From Primula veris (taxonomy: Eukaryota; Streptophyta; Magnoliopsida; Ericales; Primulaceae), in assembly GCA_963682055.1 (NCBI GenBank), contig OY821742.1, forward strand, positions 29,731,060-29,795,059: a stretch of DNA of 64,000 nucleotides, read 5' to 3'. The position numbers and the translations under genes were made by a program. This document shows positions 45,045-56,107 of this stretch, piece by piece. The notes under the pieces were generated by a model that was not told the DNA's origin, ran no database searches, and was given only the letters and a program-made list of their open reading frames with translations. Each line of letters opens with the position of its first letter. Positions within the stretch are counted from its first letter, which is position 1.

Positions 45045-45530
45045 GGGTATGAACCGTTTACTATCCTATACTTTATCAAAAATTCAATTTTCTTCCTTCT
45101 ATTCAATTTTGTTCATTTTAGCGTCATGTACAGTATCAATTCATTCAATTTTATATCTCATCCGTCAATTACTTAACAAAATAGACGACACGTGACTAAA
45201 TTCTATTAACGTTTTTTAACGACAAGGGTATTTTGGTCATTTATAACATAGGTCCAATAAAAAAAAATAAAAAAATACAAGTGGCAGAATAATACATTTT
45301 TCTATATTTGGTTCATCCCAATTTTTACCAAACATAAAACTAACTCATAAAAGCAGCAAAAGAGTTAGTCACGTTCAGGCACATGTCGTCCATTTTGTGA
45401 AAAAATTGACGGATGAGTTGCAAAATTGAGTGAATTGATATTATACAGAACACTAAAATGAACAAAATAGAGTAGAAGAGAGAAAATTGAATTTTTGATA
45501 AAATACAAATAGTAGTAAACGGTTCATATT
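45045..45530. repeat. Long inverted repeat, arms about 160 bp
   Basis: The left arm 45045-45205 and the reverse complement of 45362-45530 match through TATGAACCGTTTACTA, TATCAAAAATTCAATTTTC, TTTTGTTCATTTTAG, ATCAATTCA.TCAATTTT and CTCATCCGTCAATT. About 156 bp lie between. A transcript through it would fold into a long hairpin. Probably a MITE or foldback remnant; terminal sequences and target duplication not identified. Confidence 0.85.
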
Positions 45531-46249
45531 CCTTGTTTTCCACTCCATGATCTGTTTTAGAAAAAAAGTTTTTAGAATTTATGTTATGCATGCAGCATGA
45601 CCCCATTTGACTCCAATTTAGAAAATGATTTGATCTTTTATTTTCTGGAAAACCGTTTGCTTAAATGTGTTGATGTTCGCAAATACATGAATTAGAGCAA
45701 TATTCCAAAAACAAGTGAAGCTTTGTTATCTAAACAAAACAATAGGTATACAAGTTGTCTAGGAAAAGTCGAATAATAGCGGGTTACTAATATCTTAAAG
45801 CAAAAAACTAAGTACACTGAAGCTTTTAGCCAAACAACCTTTTCTCGGAATTCTAAAAGAAAAAGAATGAAAAATCCAGCATTTTGAATCAAGCGCAAAA
45901 GTTGTCACCTGTTTTAAAAAAGTCATAATAAAAGTCGGTAATCAACTAAACTTCCCCGCTTCTTGCTAGGATACTTTAACTAGTTTTGTCAAAAAGATGA
46001 GTAGCAATTTTGCAAATATACTCCTATTAGCGACCATAAAAGAACTAATAAGCGGCATTCAGTCACGATTTAGACAAGGTCAAATGAATAACATTCGGAA
46101 CAAAGCTTTATCTGATCTCATGCTAAATCCATTCTATCAAGGTAAAAAGTCACATTAACAGAACAAAACTCCAAAGATGGTAATCAATCATTATAGTTGG
46201 TTGACACAAGATCACAAACAGAAAATATGACTCCCCTCTGACTCCCTCT
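45531..46249. other. Spacer and F-box gene 3' flank
   Basis: No gene recognised. 46010-46200 resembles 51555-51800 (shared GGTAATCAA.CATTATAGTT and flanking words), the 3' side of the next minus-strand gene. Confidence 0.45.
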
Positions 46250-47124
46250 CTAATCCCTAGGGCAGGTAAGCTTCGGGATAATGACCTCAAACTCACGAAT
46301 CACGAGGTCCCGAACATATTCAAACCAATTTAACCCGCTAGATGTTAATGTTATTGTCTCTGAATACGTCGAACCTACGTTGATCCAAAACTTGATGGTA
46401 TACAGAAACCTGCAAACATCGACTGCTTCAAATTGCCATCCACTAAAAAGCTGAATATAATTACCTACATGAGGAGACATGCATATGATGTCAGCTGCGG
46501 TGGCCTTGAAGAGAAATGCCCTCACAAATTCCCAGTGATACAACAAAGGGCGAGGATTGGATTCTTGTAAAGGAATGGCGTACGTTCCTGGCCCAGGGAT
46601 GAAATGGGTAAGAAATTCAATTAGAACACGTTCATCACGAGTTTCGCCAGGGTCTCGGTGGCAATATCTAGGAAAAATAATGGGTCCTAGCCACGCCCAA
46701 CCAAGTTCCACCAACTGTGTAGAGGTGGTTAGTATTAGCTGGAAAAATTATACACATTGGAGAGGTCAAAAATAGAACAAAACAAATGAAAGAAGCTCTT
46801 TCAATTACAACTAGATAAGATAGACCTGGGCTAACTGGAACTCAGCTGAAAGATTATGAGACTTCACACACATGTAGAGGAAGGCCAGGAGGCCATTTGT
46901 GTTTAGAAAGAAATGGGTTCGGTTTAATATCTGGGCGGTGATCAAAGCACACAGATTTTTTAACAACAGGGCTTTTGCTCGCCTCCAGAAAAATCTTGCA
47001 ACTACACGTAAATTGACACAATAGCAACTAAACCAAAAGTATCATAGAAACAATTATAAAATAGACAAAAGTTTCTAAGGAATGTACTACAATAAAAAAA
47101 AATGAAAAGTAGTTGATAGGCCTC

Positions 47125-47188
47125 ACCAACAACCAACAACCAACAAACCAACAAACCAACAACCAACAACCAACAACCAACAACCAAC
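47125..47188. repeat. (CCAACAA)n minisatellite
   Basis: About nine units of ACCAACA(A) in the F-box gene intron, just before the solo LTR. Confidence 0.9.
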
Positions 47189-47330
47189 TCACAATTTTTA
47201 TTTCAAAACACACGATAGCAAGAAAAATCTAAACCAACGGTTGAAATGTGATGTTAAGAATATAAATAAGTATATAGACACAACATTCAGGTCAAATACA
47301 AAGAGTTGGTCCATTGAAAGGCGAAGAAAG

Positions 47331-48485
47331 TGTTGTTTTTCGTGTACGAAATAACAATTAACAAATAATAAAGGACTAAAAGAATAAATAAACAAAATAG
47401 TGTAATATTTATTAATCTAGAATTAAAACTGGAATTACAGATTACAAACTGTACGTACTGAATAGTAATTAAAACAAACGTTAGTCAGATTATTATTAAT
47501 TAATAATCTGACGTAATAAATTGTATTAAATAGAAACTGCCGGACTGGAAAGTATAAAATTAACAGCCGGACTGTTCTGATTGAAAATTAAATTACATGA
47601 CTGAATTGAAACTATTCTAATTACAGAAATTAATCATAAAATTGCAATTACAGAAAGAAAACAGTAATTTAAATAAATTACATAAAGGTAAAGACAGAAT
47701 ATAAATATTACAGCAAATTAAAATACTGAAATAAAATGAACAGAATGTAATTGCGGAATTTAAATTGCAGAATTGAAAAGACAGAAATGAAAATACGAGG
47801 CGAACTTAACCAATATTCGCCAAATGTCAAGCCGTTGGTGGGTAGTTCTCTATTTCTAGTATGCTATGAGAAAATTATGTATGTTGTTTTCATAATGTAA
47901 AAAACGTGTTTAGAGAGTGAGAGAGAGCTGCCAATTTATAGGCTGAGCTGAAATCTCAGCCATAATAGTCACTTAATTCAGTAATCGAAACTGCTGAATT
48001 AATGATGCAATTATTCTTATTTAATTGCATCAGTTACAAGCCCGTGCCCAAGCCCGCACGTGCGTGTATGGTGTTTTTGCCTACACACATCTATGGGCCC
48101 GTGTCCCGAGCCCGAGTCCGAGTCCGAGCCCAAGACCGAGACCGCACGCACATATATGGTGTTCTTAACTACACACATCTATGAGACTAAACATTATTAT
48201 CACTTATAGTGTTGAATATGTATATAAAATATTCAAATTAGTTTTTCCTGTTTGATGTGAGATAAACATTTGGTTGACTTCTCTATCAATTTGTTTTCTC
48301 ACTCTCTCTTCATAAATTTCAGATTTCGTCTCTCCATGGTTCAAGTTGGAATCTCGTCACACGAGCTACTCAAACTATTTGAGTACGGAGTCTGAAGTTT
48401 AGATTTTTCATATGAAATTTGACCAAATTTTTGAACTCAGGACCAATTCGAAAAACCCCATGAAACAATATGGTTTTTTCCAACA
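47331..48485. mobile_element. Copia-family solo LTR, 1155 bp, with perfect 5-bp target duplication
   Basis: It begins TGTTGTTTTTCGTGTACGAA and ends TTTTTTCCAACA. GAAAG stands on both sides (47326-47330 and 48486-48490). It matches the LTR at 60458-61047 along both ends (for example AATTACAGATTACAAACTGT, AACAGCCGGACTGTTCTGAT and TCAGATTTCGTCTCTCCATG), in the same orientation. It is longer because that LTR lacks about 570 bp of the middle. Short ORFs inside are incidental. Confidence 0.9.
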
Positions 48486-48738
48486 GAAAGCACCGAGAAA
48501 TATTTGAACATGAACATTATAAACATCTTCTGTAACCTCCAGTTCACTAGACTCCTTACACAGTTAACTTCTTATTTAGTAGATAAATTTTTTAAGTATG
48601 ACAAGTTTCCTCAGAAAAATAGTAGTCTTACGTGGGCATTGACTTAGCTATATCTTCGGCACCCTCTGGCCCCTTAGCAACCACAGAAAGGATCCTGCTC
48701 ACAACATCCACCGGAAGATCCGTAATATGGGTAGCCAT

Positions 48739-50850
48739 TCTTTAGCTGACAAAACCGAAACAAGAATAGAAAATTAATGATGAAAACCAGCTGTAAATTA
48801 AGCATGAGACGGATACGTAATAGATAGTATTACACATAATTTCCAAATAATGCCAAAAAAAGTCTGCATATACGTTAATAAAGGTGATTCAATCCCTTCA
48901 ACAAAAATAATCTAAACTCGAGGCTGTAATAAAAACTGGTGGGTCATATACATTAAGAAACTACTACGTCTTTGGTACATGGTATGCTATTACTATCAAT
49001 GTGTGGTATGTGGAGTAGGCTTAATGGGAATGTTATTCCAGTATTGATATTCTCTACAGTGATAAACAACATGGTAATGTGGGGCAAGCAAAGTATTTTG
49101 CTTTACTTTCTATATAACTGGTAAAAGTAAATAAGAGGAAATAAGTTTTTCAAGCTAACAAAATTATCTTATCTGTGTTTTTGCCTTACAAAAAACAGCA
49201 ATGCTTTCGAATTGTCAGGTCACCAAAACATGATATGTACGGGATGAAAGCATTAGGATATAATCGCCTCGATAAACATATCATGCTTTAGTGGGATTTA
49301 AACACTTTTATCTTCAAAAGAATAATGACATCGGTTCCTTTAACAATAAGTTTAACATAGGACCAAAGCTTTTAACTTAAAAATACCAGTCCACACAGTC
49401 CCACAGAAAGACAGTCTTTACCAATATTTTTATTCGGGGTTACGATCATTTAGATAAAACTGAGCCTAGCTGATAAGTGATAACTAACATCTAATTAAAC
49501 CGATAAAACCTAACAGGAATTTTAGACTGTGTACTTATGGGATCGTAACCATGTAAACATAATTCAAATTCCAAATACGCGACATACCTAAAAGTGTAAT
49601 GCAGGCTAAGAGAAAAAAACTATCGCTTACACATTTTGTATCTTCAAATTGCAATATCTGTAGTTTATGGTTAAATTTATCATGAATGTCAGATTTTAAC
49701 CAAGAGAAAGAAAAATATGAAGGACCAATAAAACTGCAGGCTTGGAACAGTCAAGCACACAAATTGTCACCTAAAATGGAAAAAAAAAACTTGTTTAGGT
49801 TTTTTAGGGCAGGGTGCTCAGGCTAATGCAGAGTAATCATTCTACTTTGGATACCGCTAGAGTAAATCATCTTGATAAACTACTTGTGCTTACAACTCAA
49901 GTTGGTTTTCTTAAAAGAAGTGGAAAAAAGATGTATTTTGAATGTAGAAGCATAGGCCAGTAAAGACAAAAGATGATGACTTTCATGTCATTCAACAACC
50001 TTCACACGTTTAACAAAAAATCTTCATTTTGAGATGCCACTATCTGGTCGTTTGCATATGATCATGGCATACAAGGCCATTAACTTGGGCATAAAATCTT
50101 CAATTACCTAAACTAGGAGATATTGTAAGGTGCTATGCTGTACAAAGTAAAAATGAGTACTGGTTAGATTTTTTTCATTTCTTTAAAAGCCACCTCAATT
50201 TAATTTCCAAATACTCTACATACCTAAAGGGAAACAGCTATTGCTTATATTTTGTGCCTATACATTGAAGTATTTGTAGTTTACGGTAAAGTTTATCAAG
50301 AATGTAATGTTTCATCCAAAAGGAACTAAAAAACCTCAGACTTGAAACACACAAGATCACACAAATTCACCTAAAATGGAAAAAAAAACTAGTTATGGTT
50401 TTATTTATGCAGGGTGCGCTTAGGCTACTGCAGAATTGTCATTTAAAGGTTTAGTTTCTTTTGGATTACCATCTAAACTGGATACCATTAGACTCTACCA
50501 TTTTCAACAAACAATGAGAAAAAACAACAAAGAATAAAAGATCTATGGTTAATTTCAAAGAAGTGGAAAAAGATCTGCAAAAGCTAGAGATCATGAACTG
50601 ATTTCAAATGTATTATATTCAGATCATTTATAGGGAGAATGGGTATGCAGAATGAATACCGTAACACAGTACATTGGTATTATATTCAATTTACAACTGG
50701 AATAAGGAAAGGAATTGAGTGTCTCACCGAAATACGATGATAATTTCACAAAATATGAACCCCAATCTCCTGCTACAGCGGCAGCGGCGCTCTTGACCTT
50801 GGCAAGAAATCGAGATATTGTAAAAAAGGTAAAATAGGGTTTCTATTTAA
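48739..50850 (-). promoter_or_regulatory. Spliced 5' leader and promoter side of the F-box-like gene
   Basis: A leader exon ending at 50728 (ATCGTATTTCG|GTGAGAC) and an acceptor at 48746 (TTTTGTCAG|CTAAAGAATGG) define a 1982-bp leader intron ahead of the ATG. The leader exon is GC-rich (GCGCCGCTGCCGCTG). The same exon and donor occur in the inverted copy at 62655-63338, which supports the model. No confident TATA box. Confidence 0.5.
49545..50530. repeat. Diverged tandem duplication in the F-box leader intron
   Basis: 49545-49900 and 50190-50530 share, in the same order, CATACCTAAA, TGTAGTTTA.GGT(A)AA, CACCTAAAATGGAAAAAAAA and GCAGGGTGC, then GGATACC. The period is about 630 bp. Confidence 0.7.
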
Positions 50851-51017
50851 GTTCTACTATTTATATTTTTAATTTGTACAATTAGTCCCGCAAAATCTTA
50901 ACAGTCAACTTTTTACCAGTAAAATAGAATCCTAACCAAATTAGGACCTTAAATTACTCTCTGAATAATATCATACTGCAATGCATACTTATTTTTGCTT
51001 GATATATGCATGTATGT

Positions 51018-51056
<39 letters not shown>

Positions 51057-52094
51057 TATGTGTGTATGTGTGCATAAGGCATGGACACTGACTAAACAGG
51101 CAAGATTTCGCTTTGTTATACTCACAACTACATTTCAAGTCAATAAAAAAAGGAGAAAAATACGAACTATTTTATCTGAATGTTGACGTGTAGCAACAGA
51201 TACTTCTGAAGAGGAAGGGTCGTTATACCCAAAGCTGTAAGAATCATGTAGAAAGTTGCTTATTAGCGCAATCTCACAAACAAATAGATGATATCAGTCA
51301 TAATCTTTTTATAAACGTCAGCCATTTGCTCTAGTATTCTTCTAAGATCAATTAGTGTACTCGTTCCAAAAAGTAGAGAACTAAAAGGAGTTTCGAGCAT
51401 TGATGAAATTTCTAAAAAGTGCTACTATTGATGCCACATTGAAAAAACATGAAAGCCACATCAAAAACAGTATTATAGATATATGGAGTTGAAATTTGGA
51501 GATTTGAGCAAAATGAGTGACAGTTAAAGATTTGGCAGATGCCCAAATACATGTAGGCAAGTAGCTAACAATTTTACAAGGATAGCGATGTTAGTATCCT
51601 TAGAAAAGTAAAATCCAGCGAGCTGTTAACACTTGACAAGCACAATAAGCTATAACTCAAATTAAGAATTTTCCAACTTAGCCTAAATAACCAATATATG
51701 ACATCATGTTATTACACCCATTGAAAAAGCCAAGAGTCACATCTACAGAGCAAAAATCCAAAATCTGGTAATCAACCATTATAGTTTACAGAAGTTTGAA
51801 ATTTTAATGAACCAAGTTGGCTTTAACTTAGCAATTCAGTCACTGTGCTTAAATACAAAACAATATTGCACTGTTTTTTGGGGGGGTATTTTTCTGGGTA
51901 TATAGAATTTGAAAAAGTACAACAAGGAAACACAAAATTCGGAATTACATAACATAGAATTCTGAGTAATATGGAGAATTTAAGAAATGTAAATAAGCGC
52001 GTCCTTTTAATAATCCTCTTCCCACTATCATCCGTAATAGCGTAATATCATCCGTAATATGTTTGAAAGGGAAGGAAACGTAGAAGAAATTACT
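50851..52094. other. Spacer with (TG)n and a 3'-flank-like segment
   Basis: A TG/TATG microsatellite lies at 51011-51072. 51555-51800 resembles the 3' flank of the F-box-like gene (46010-46200). No other gene signal; the stretch next to 52094 is 3' untranslated region of the following ORF. Confidence 0.45.
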
Positions 52095-52448
52095 CTAACA
52101 GGTATTACGAGCTGGAGTTTGCTCATCATCTTGGGTTACAAATCTGTAAAGAGCACTCACAAAACCAAAGTAAAGAAACAGACAACCCACTAGACAAAGA
52201 ATAACGATAGTCAATGTCCAGTTGCCTTTCTTAGGTCCTTTCGATGTACTAGATTTTTTTTTCATTTCGGTAAAGGCAGAATCAGTTGGCGGCGTGGTGG
52301 AATCTGTTGGTGGCCCTGTTGAATCTGTTGGTAGCCTGGTCCAATCTGTTGGTGGCGTGGTCGAATCTGATGGTGGCGTGGTCGAATCCGTTAGTGGCCC
52401 GGTCAAATCTGCTGGTGGCCCGCTCAAATCCGTTAGTGGTGCCGTCGA
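52095..52448 (-). CDS. Small membrane protein ORF with PPTDST-type heptapeptide repeats, 5' end unresolved
   Basis: The minus-strand frame carries about eight seven-residue repeats (PLTDLSG, PPADLTG, PLTDSTT, PPSDSTT, PPTDWTR and so on). Then comes a Lys/Ser linker (EMKKKSSTSKGPKKGN), a hydrophobic span (TLTIVILCLVGCLFLYFGFV) and a short tail ending TPARNTC. This suits a single-pass membrane protein with a Pro/Ser/Thr-rich, possibly O-glycosylated arm. No ATG precedes the repeats and a stop lies just upstream, so it should be a 3' exon. The signal-peptide exon at 56004-56076 is a candidate partner: a weak CAG acceptor at 52412-52414 would join in frame. No family recognised. Confidence 0.4.
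   Translation of the reverse strand, partial: STAPLTDLSGPPADLTGPLTDSTTPPSDSTTPPTDWTRLPTDSTGPPTDSTTPPTDSAFTEMKKKSSTSKGPKKGNWTLTIVILCLVGCLFLYFGFVSALYRFVTQDDEQTPARNTC
52288..52448. repeat. 21-bp coding tandem repeat
   Basis: On the plus strand GAATCTGTTGGTGGCGTGGTC-like units follow each other about eight times. Changes fall mostly in the variable codons for T/G/R and S/A/L/W. Lying in one frame, gain or loss of units keeps the protein in frame. Confidence 0.9.
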
Positions 52449-53620
52449 ATCAGTCGATACAAATTAAAAATAAAATAAAATCTGATTATTATGAAAAAAA
52501 AAATTACAAGTTTTATATGCATGTATATATCAATATCATTTGCTACTACCAATGTTTTAGATTCTGAATCCGTAATTAGCTATTAACCAGGGTTTTCATG
52601 TTTTTGAGCTCCTGTTATGGCTTTCTAACTTATGTGTTTCAGAAAGAAAACAAGTCACTCAACTATTTCTCTAACAGAATAATATTTATCAACAGATCGA
52701 AGTTATTGATGGAAGTTGAACTTTAGAGTTGTGTACTTTTAAATAAAAAAGTATGCTAAACGACTCGATACTCTTGTTTATGACCATGTTAATTCACTAT
52801 GATTTATGTCTTTTAATTTTACAAGGGCATATGCAACACAAAACTTTAAAGCTACATCAGCACTTGCTTGTTAGGCATAATAGAGCACGAAGAATTTGCA
52901 TTAGCGTTTCAAAACTTTTTTGATACAGTTTATAGAAAGTATCTTGCCACGTTAAAAAGTTGATTGAAAAGGGGTATCTTTAAAAAAATTTCCCCCGTCC
53001 TTCAAAACTCAGACCAGCATGACAAAAAAGCCAAAGAAATCCTGTGATTGTACATAGGTGGTCTGTGCAAATTCATCGTTCCATGTAATCTTATGCATTT
53101 ATCAATCAAATACGTAAGTAAAACCCTAATATGACACTAATTTAACACATGCACAACACGTCCTTGTAACAACAGAGTTACAAAGTACTCTTAAGTTTGT
53201 GAAAGATTAATGAAAAACATACAGTAAAACAAAAAATAATCAGTTTTAAAACAAAAAAAGTCTACGATTACACAAAGAATTCTTATGAATACATAAAAAT
53301 ATACATCTAATGCAGTAATAAGTCAAACAAAGAGCAAAACTGCCATCTAATGTAGTAATAAGTTAAACTGACTTGAGAGTTGGCGATCAGATAGATTACG
53401 ACGATTGGAGAAATTGTTGCGAGAGTGGGAGACAATTTGGGCAAGGCATGACTTGACTTGGAAGTGATTGTCGTCTAAATTGACAAAATAGTAAAACGAG
53501 TTAAAGCAATAAAAGGTTGAGCGTAAAAACTTTAGCTTGAGCAAGAAAATAAGTGACTTCTATGAAAATGAAAATCCCGCATACATAATTCAGCTATTGA
53601 TTTATCATGCTATCCTTTTT
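52449..53620. other. AT-rich sequence, probable intron
   Basis: No coding signal. A 17-19-bp text (ATCTAATG.AGTAATAAGT) is repeated at 53307 and 53345. If the signal-peptide exon at 56004 belongs to the ORF at 52095, this is part of that intron. Confidence 0.4.
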
Positions 53621-54092
53621 TGTAACACACTCAAAATTCTATAATTAATATTACAATCTTCATAAAAGTGTTATATATAAAATTTGAGTAATTTGGACTT
53701 ATATGAGAATATTTGTGGCTATTTTAGTAACATGATATCAGAACATTCCAGAACAGCATATGTGTCACCTTGTAGGACAATTTAGACCGACTTTTCCTAC
53801 GAATTAGGAATTTTACAAAACATGAAACTTGTAGATCTTTCTCTTGTCGGTTCAGACATATATCACATGCTCCATTTGGACACATATCGAATTCTAAATG
53901 AATCTTTTAGTGGACAGATGTCCTAAAAACAAAATTCAGCACATTTAATGCACAAAACACATAGTCACTTTTCCAACACTATATATACCCCTACACCCCC
54001 TCACACTTGAACATACTTCAAAAACCTATAACCTTATATAGAGATTATAATATTATATTGAGATTACAAAGTTTGTTTATGCTAAAGTATTA

Positions 54093-54845
54093 GAGCATTC
54101 TCATCAGTGTTATGTATAACTATAAGGTTATACACCTTTATAAGGGACTTATATAGTAAAATTGTAAAAGTGGCACATCAGTTTTATGTAAATCAAAATA
54201 TATGTTAATAAAATAATGTTATCATTTCTATTTCTTTTTTCTTTTTAGCTGAGTATCTTCCCTCACACACATTACTGAGTTAGCATCCCTGCCATTCCAA
54301 CCCATTTTTGTAGCCATTTTCATCGATAAACATTAATCCCAATTAATCAAGATGACTCAAAGTCTTGTTTATGATTTTAAAAAAAGAGACAAATTAGATC
54401 TAGATCCACGTTCCTTAATGATAGACGATTGGGGTAAGGAATTGAGGATGTAACATCACCAAAGTCACATACGAACTTGGAATTTTGTGGTCAATGTGGA
54501 GAATGGAATTTTGTGGATTATGGACTGTGTTTGTGGTGATGAGAAAGTAAATTTGGAAGAGCAGCAACAATAAATTGAGAGAAAACTGAAGAGAGAGAGA
54601 GAAACAGATAACTTACAAATGAAAGAAGGGAAAAGGAGCACTGAAGGGTTTTGAGTGGTGGACCCCATCTTAAAATGTGATACTATAGAGTACTCAATTT
54701 CTCTCTACATGTAGAGTAGTTTAGTAAAATATTTTAACTTTATAGAATTTTAAGGCTTAAATAGGTATTGTTGAGTAGCATATTTCTTGGTTTTGTATAA
54801 AGTTAAAGATATAGAGTGGATTTTTAAAGACCATTGAGAATGCTC
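54093..54845. mobile_element. PIF/Harbinger-like MITE nested in the LTR
   Basis: Terminal inverted repeat GAGCATTCTCA / TGAGAATGCTC, flanked on both sides by TTA, the 3-bp target typical of PIF/Harbinger elements. About 753 bp. The small ORF inside (54465-54668, minus) is not recognised. Confidence 0.75.
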
Positions 54846-54880
54846 TTATAATCATAAGATATAAACACTATATATAGAAA

Positions 54881-54913
54881 GAGAAAGAGAAAGAGAAAGA
54901 GAAAGAGAAAGAA
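54881..54913. repeat. (GAAAGA)n microsatellite
   Basis: About five to six perfect units of GAAAGA downstream of the nested MITE. Confidence 0.9.
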
Positions 54914-56003
54914 TACTATATTTAGTGGGTAATAAAAGCGTAAGTCGGGGTGTGACGAAGGTCAAGAGACATATCCAAGCTCAGTTAGCGGTTAGAGGTA
55001 GGTTCGAAACCTTAAAGTTATTATAATATTGCCTTAATATCCTTTTGCGTTACATTATCGAACTTGAGGTATGTTTTATTATTAAACAAATGCATATAAC
55101 GATTCATATATGAAATTTAGTGGAGTTTGTTTTGCTTATTTGATATATCATGGCATGACATTTGCATTGATCCTCCCGGTTTGGGAGAGGTTTGTCCATC
55201 CGGGATGGGGTGCGACTTGTCTACCTAGAGTGGGGTATGACTTTTCTGCGACTATGTCCACCTGGAGTGGGGAGTGACATGTCTACCTAGAGTGAGGTAT
55301 GACCTTTTTCGCGATGTTTGGTCCGTCTAGAGTGGGGCGTGACTTTTGGTACCACGTGTAATGGGATAGACCTTACACAACCAACTTGGGCTCAAGGACA
55401 TGACACTTATGCATTATTGGAAAAATAATTATGAACATGCATCATATTGATTATATATTTTTCTCGTTATTTTCCTAACCATCTTTTTTACAGGAAGCTA
55501 TATGCAGTTACGGTTTGTACTCACATGTTATACTTTATTATAGTTTCTTTAATTTAGTAGTCCTACTGAGTATTTTCAAGGAAATACTCATCCCGTTGCT
55601 TATATAATTTCGTTTCAGATATCGGTAGTGACGAAGCAAATCTAGCAGGGGTCGAAGAGCGGGGTCATTAAATGTTTTTGACTTGTTTATGTAAGAAACA
55701 CTTGTAAAATAATTTCCAAATAAAGTTTCCACTTTCTGGTTTGAAATAAAGATATGTATTTCACTGTATTATTTACAAAAAAAAAATGAAGTATGTTTAT
55801 TCGTATCCAACTTTTATTACAACTCTCTTTTTCATTAATTTAGATTAAAGTTTTGTTATTATTAATTAGAAAAAAAAAAGTGTTCCTCACATTTTTACTT
55901 TAGGTGTAAACTACCAACAAGAACAAAAAATCGGCACTAAATCGTACAAAATGGAGTTTGCAAACAAAAAGAACCGAAACAAGATCAAGAAAAGTAAGTT
56001 CAC

Positions 56004-56072
56004 CTATTGATCCGTAAAGCAGCAGAGATAACGTGAAGATAGCCAATCCCATCAAGAACCGGCTGAAATCCA

Positions 56073-56076
<4 letters not shown>
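56004..56076 (-). CDS. Candidate first exon encoding a signal peptide
   Basis: A CT-repeat leader (56077-56105) is followed by ATGATG and a 24-codon frame MMDFSRFLMGLAIFTLSLLL then YGSI, ending in a donor (TCAATAG|GTGAACTT). The chain has a typical signal-peptide core. It is the only plausible start for the ORF at 52095, on the same strand 3.6 kb away, but the link is unproven. It could also be the first exon of a gene lost to transposon insertion. Confidence 0.4.

Positions 56077-56107
<31 letters not shown>

Larger units (their letters stand above)
46250..48738 (-). pseudogene. F-box-like gene, three coding exons, probable frameshift
   Basis: Exon 1 (48738-48632) begins MATHITDLPVDVVSRILSVV and has the F-box start pattern (LP.D....IL..VA). 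Exon 2 (47001-46826) continues CKIFLEASKSPVVKKSVCFD in phase. That frame stops at TCATAA, while a +1 frame reads NTNGLLAFLYMCVKSHNLSA and EFQLAQ up to a GT donor and joins exon 3 (46714-46250; LVELGWAWLGP..., IREFEVIIPKLTC) in phase. So exon 2 seems to carry a one- or two-base indel. F-box proteins act as SCF ubiquitin-ligase adaptors; the substrate here is unknown. Intron 1 holds a copia solo LTR. A truncated functional product or a missed micro-exon remain possible. Confidence 0.5.
53621..55777 (+). repeat. LTR-like sequence interrupted by a MITE
   Basis: It starts TGTAACACACTCAAAATTC and ends CACTGTATTATTTACA (TGT...ACA). A TATA box (CACTATATATACCCC) lies at about 53981, and late on there is GGGGTGTGAC/GGGGCGTGAC-type text typical of gypsy LTRs. 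Flanks are TTTTT and AAAAA, so no target duplication supports a solo LTR. Removing the MITE leaves about 1.4 kb. Confidence 0.5.

Noticed and set aside
48002..48184. ORF with repeated Arg in the solo LTR
   Set aside because: Arises from GAGTCCGAGCCC-type repeats in the LTR; no start context or homologue known to me.
50995..51186. ORF of Cys/Val repeats
   Set aside because: Produced by the TG microsatellite.
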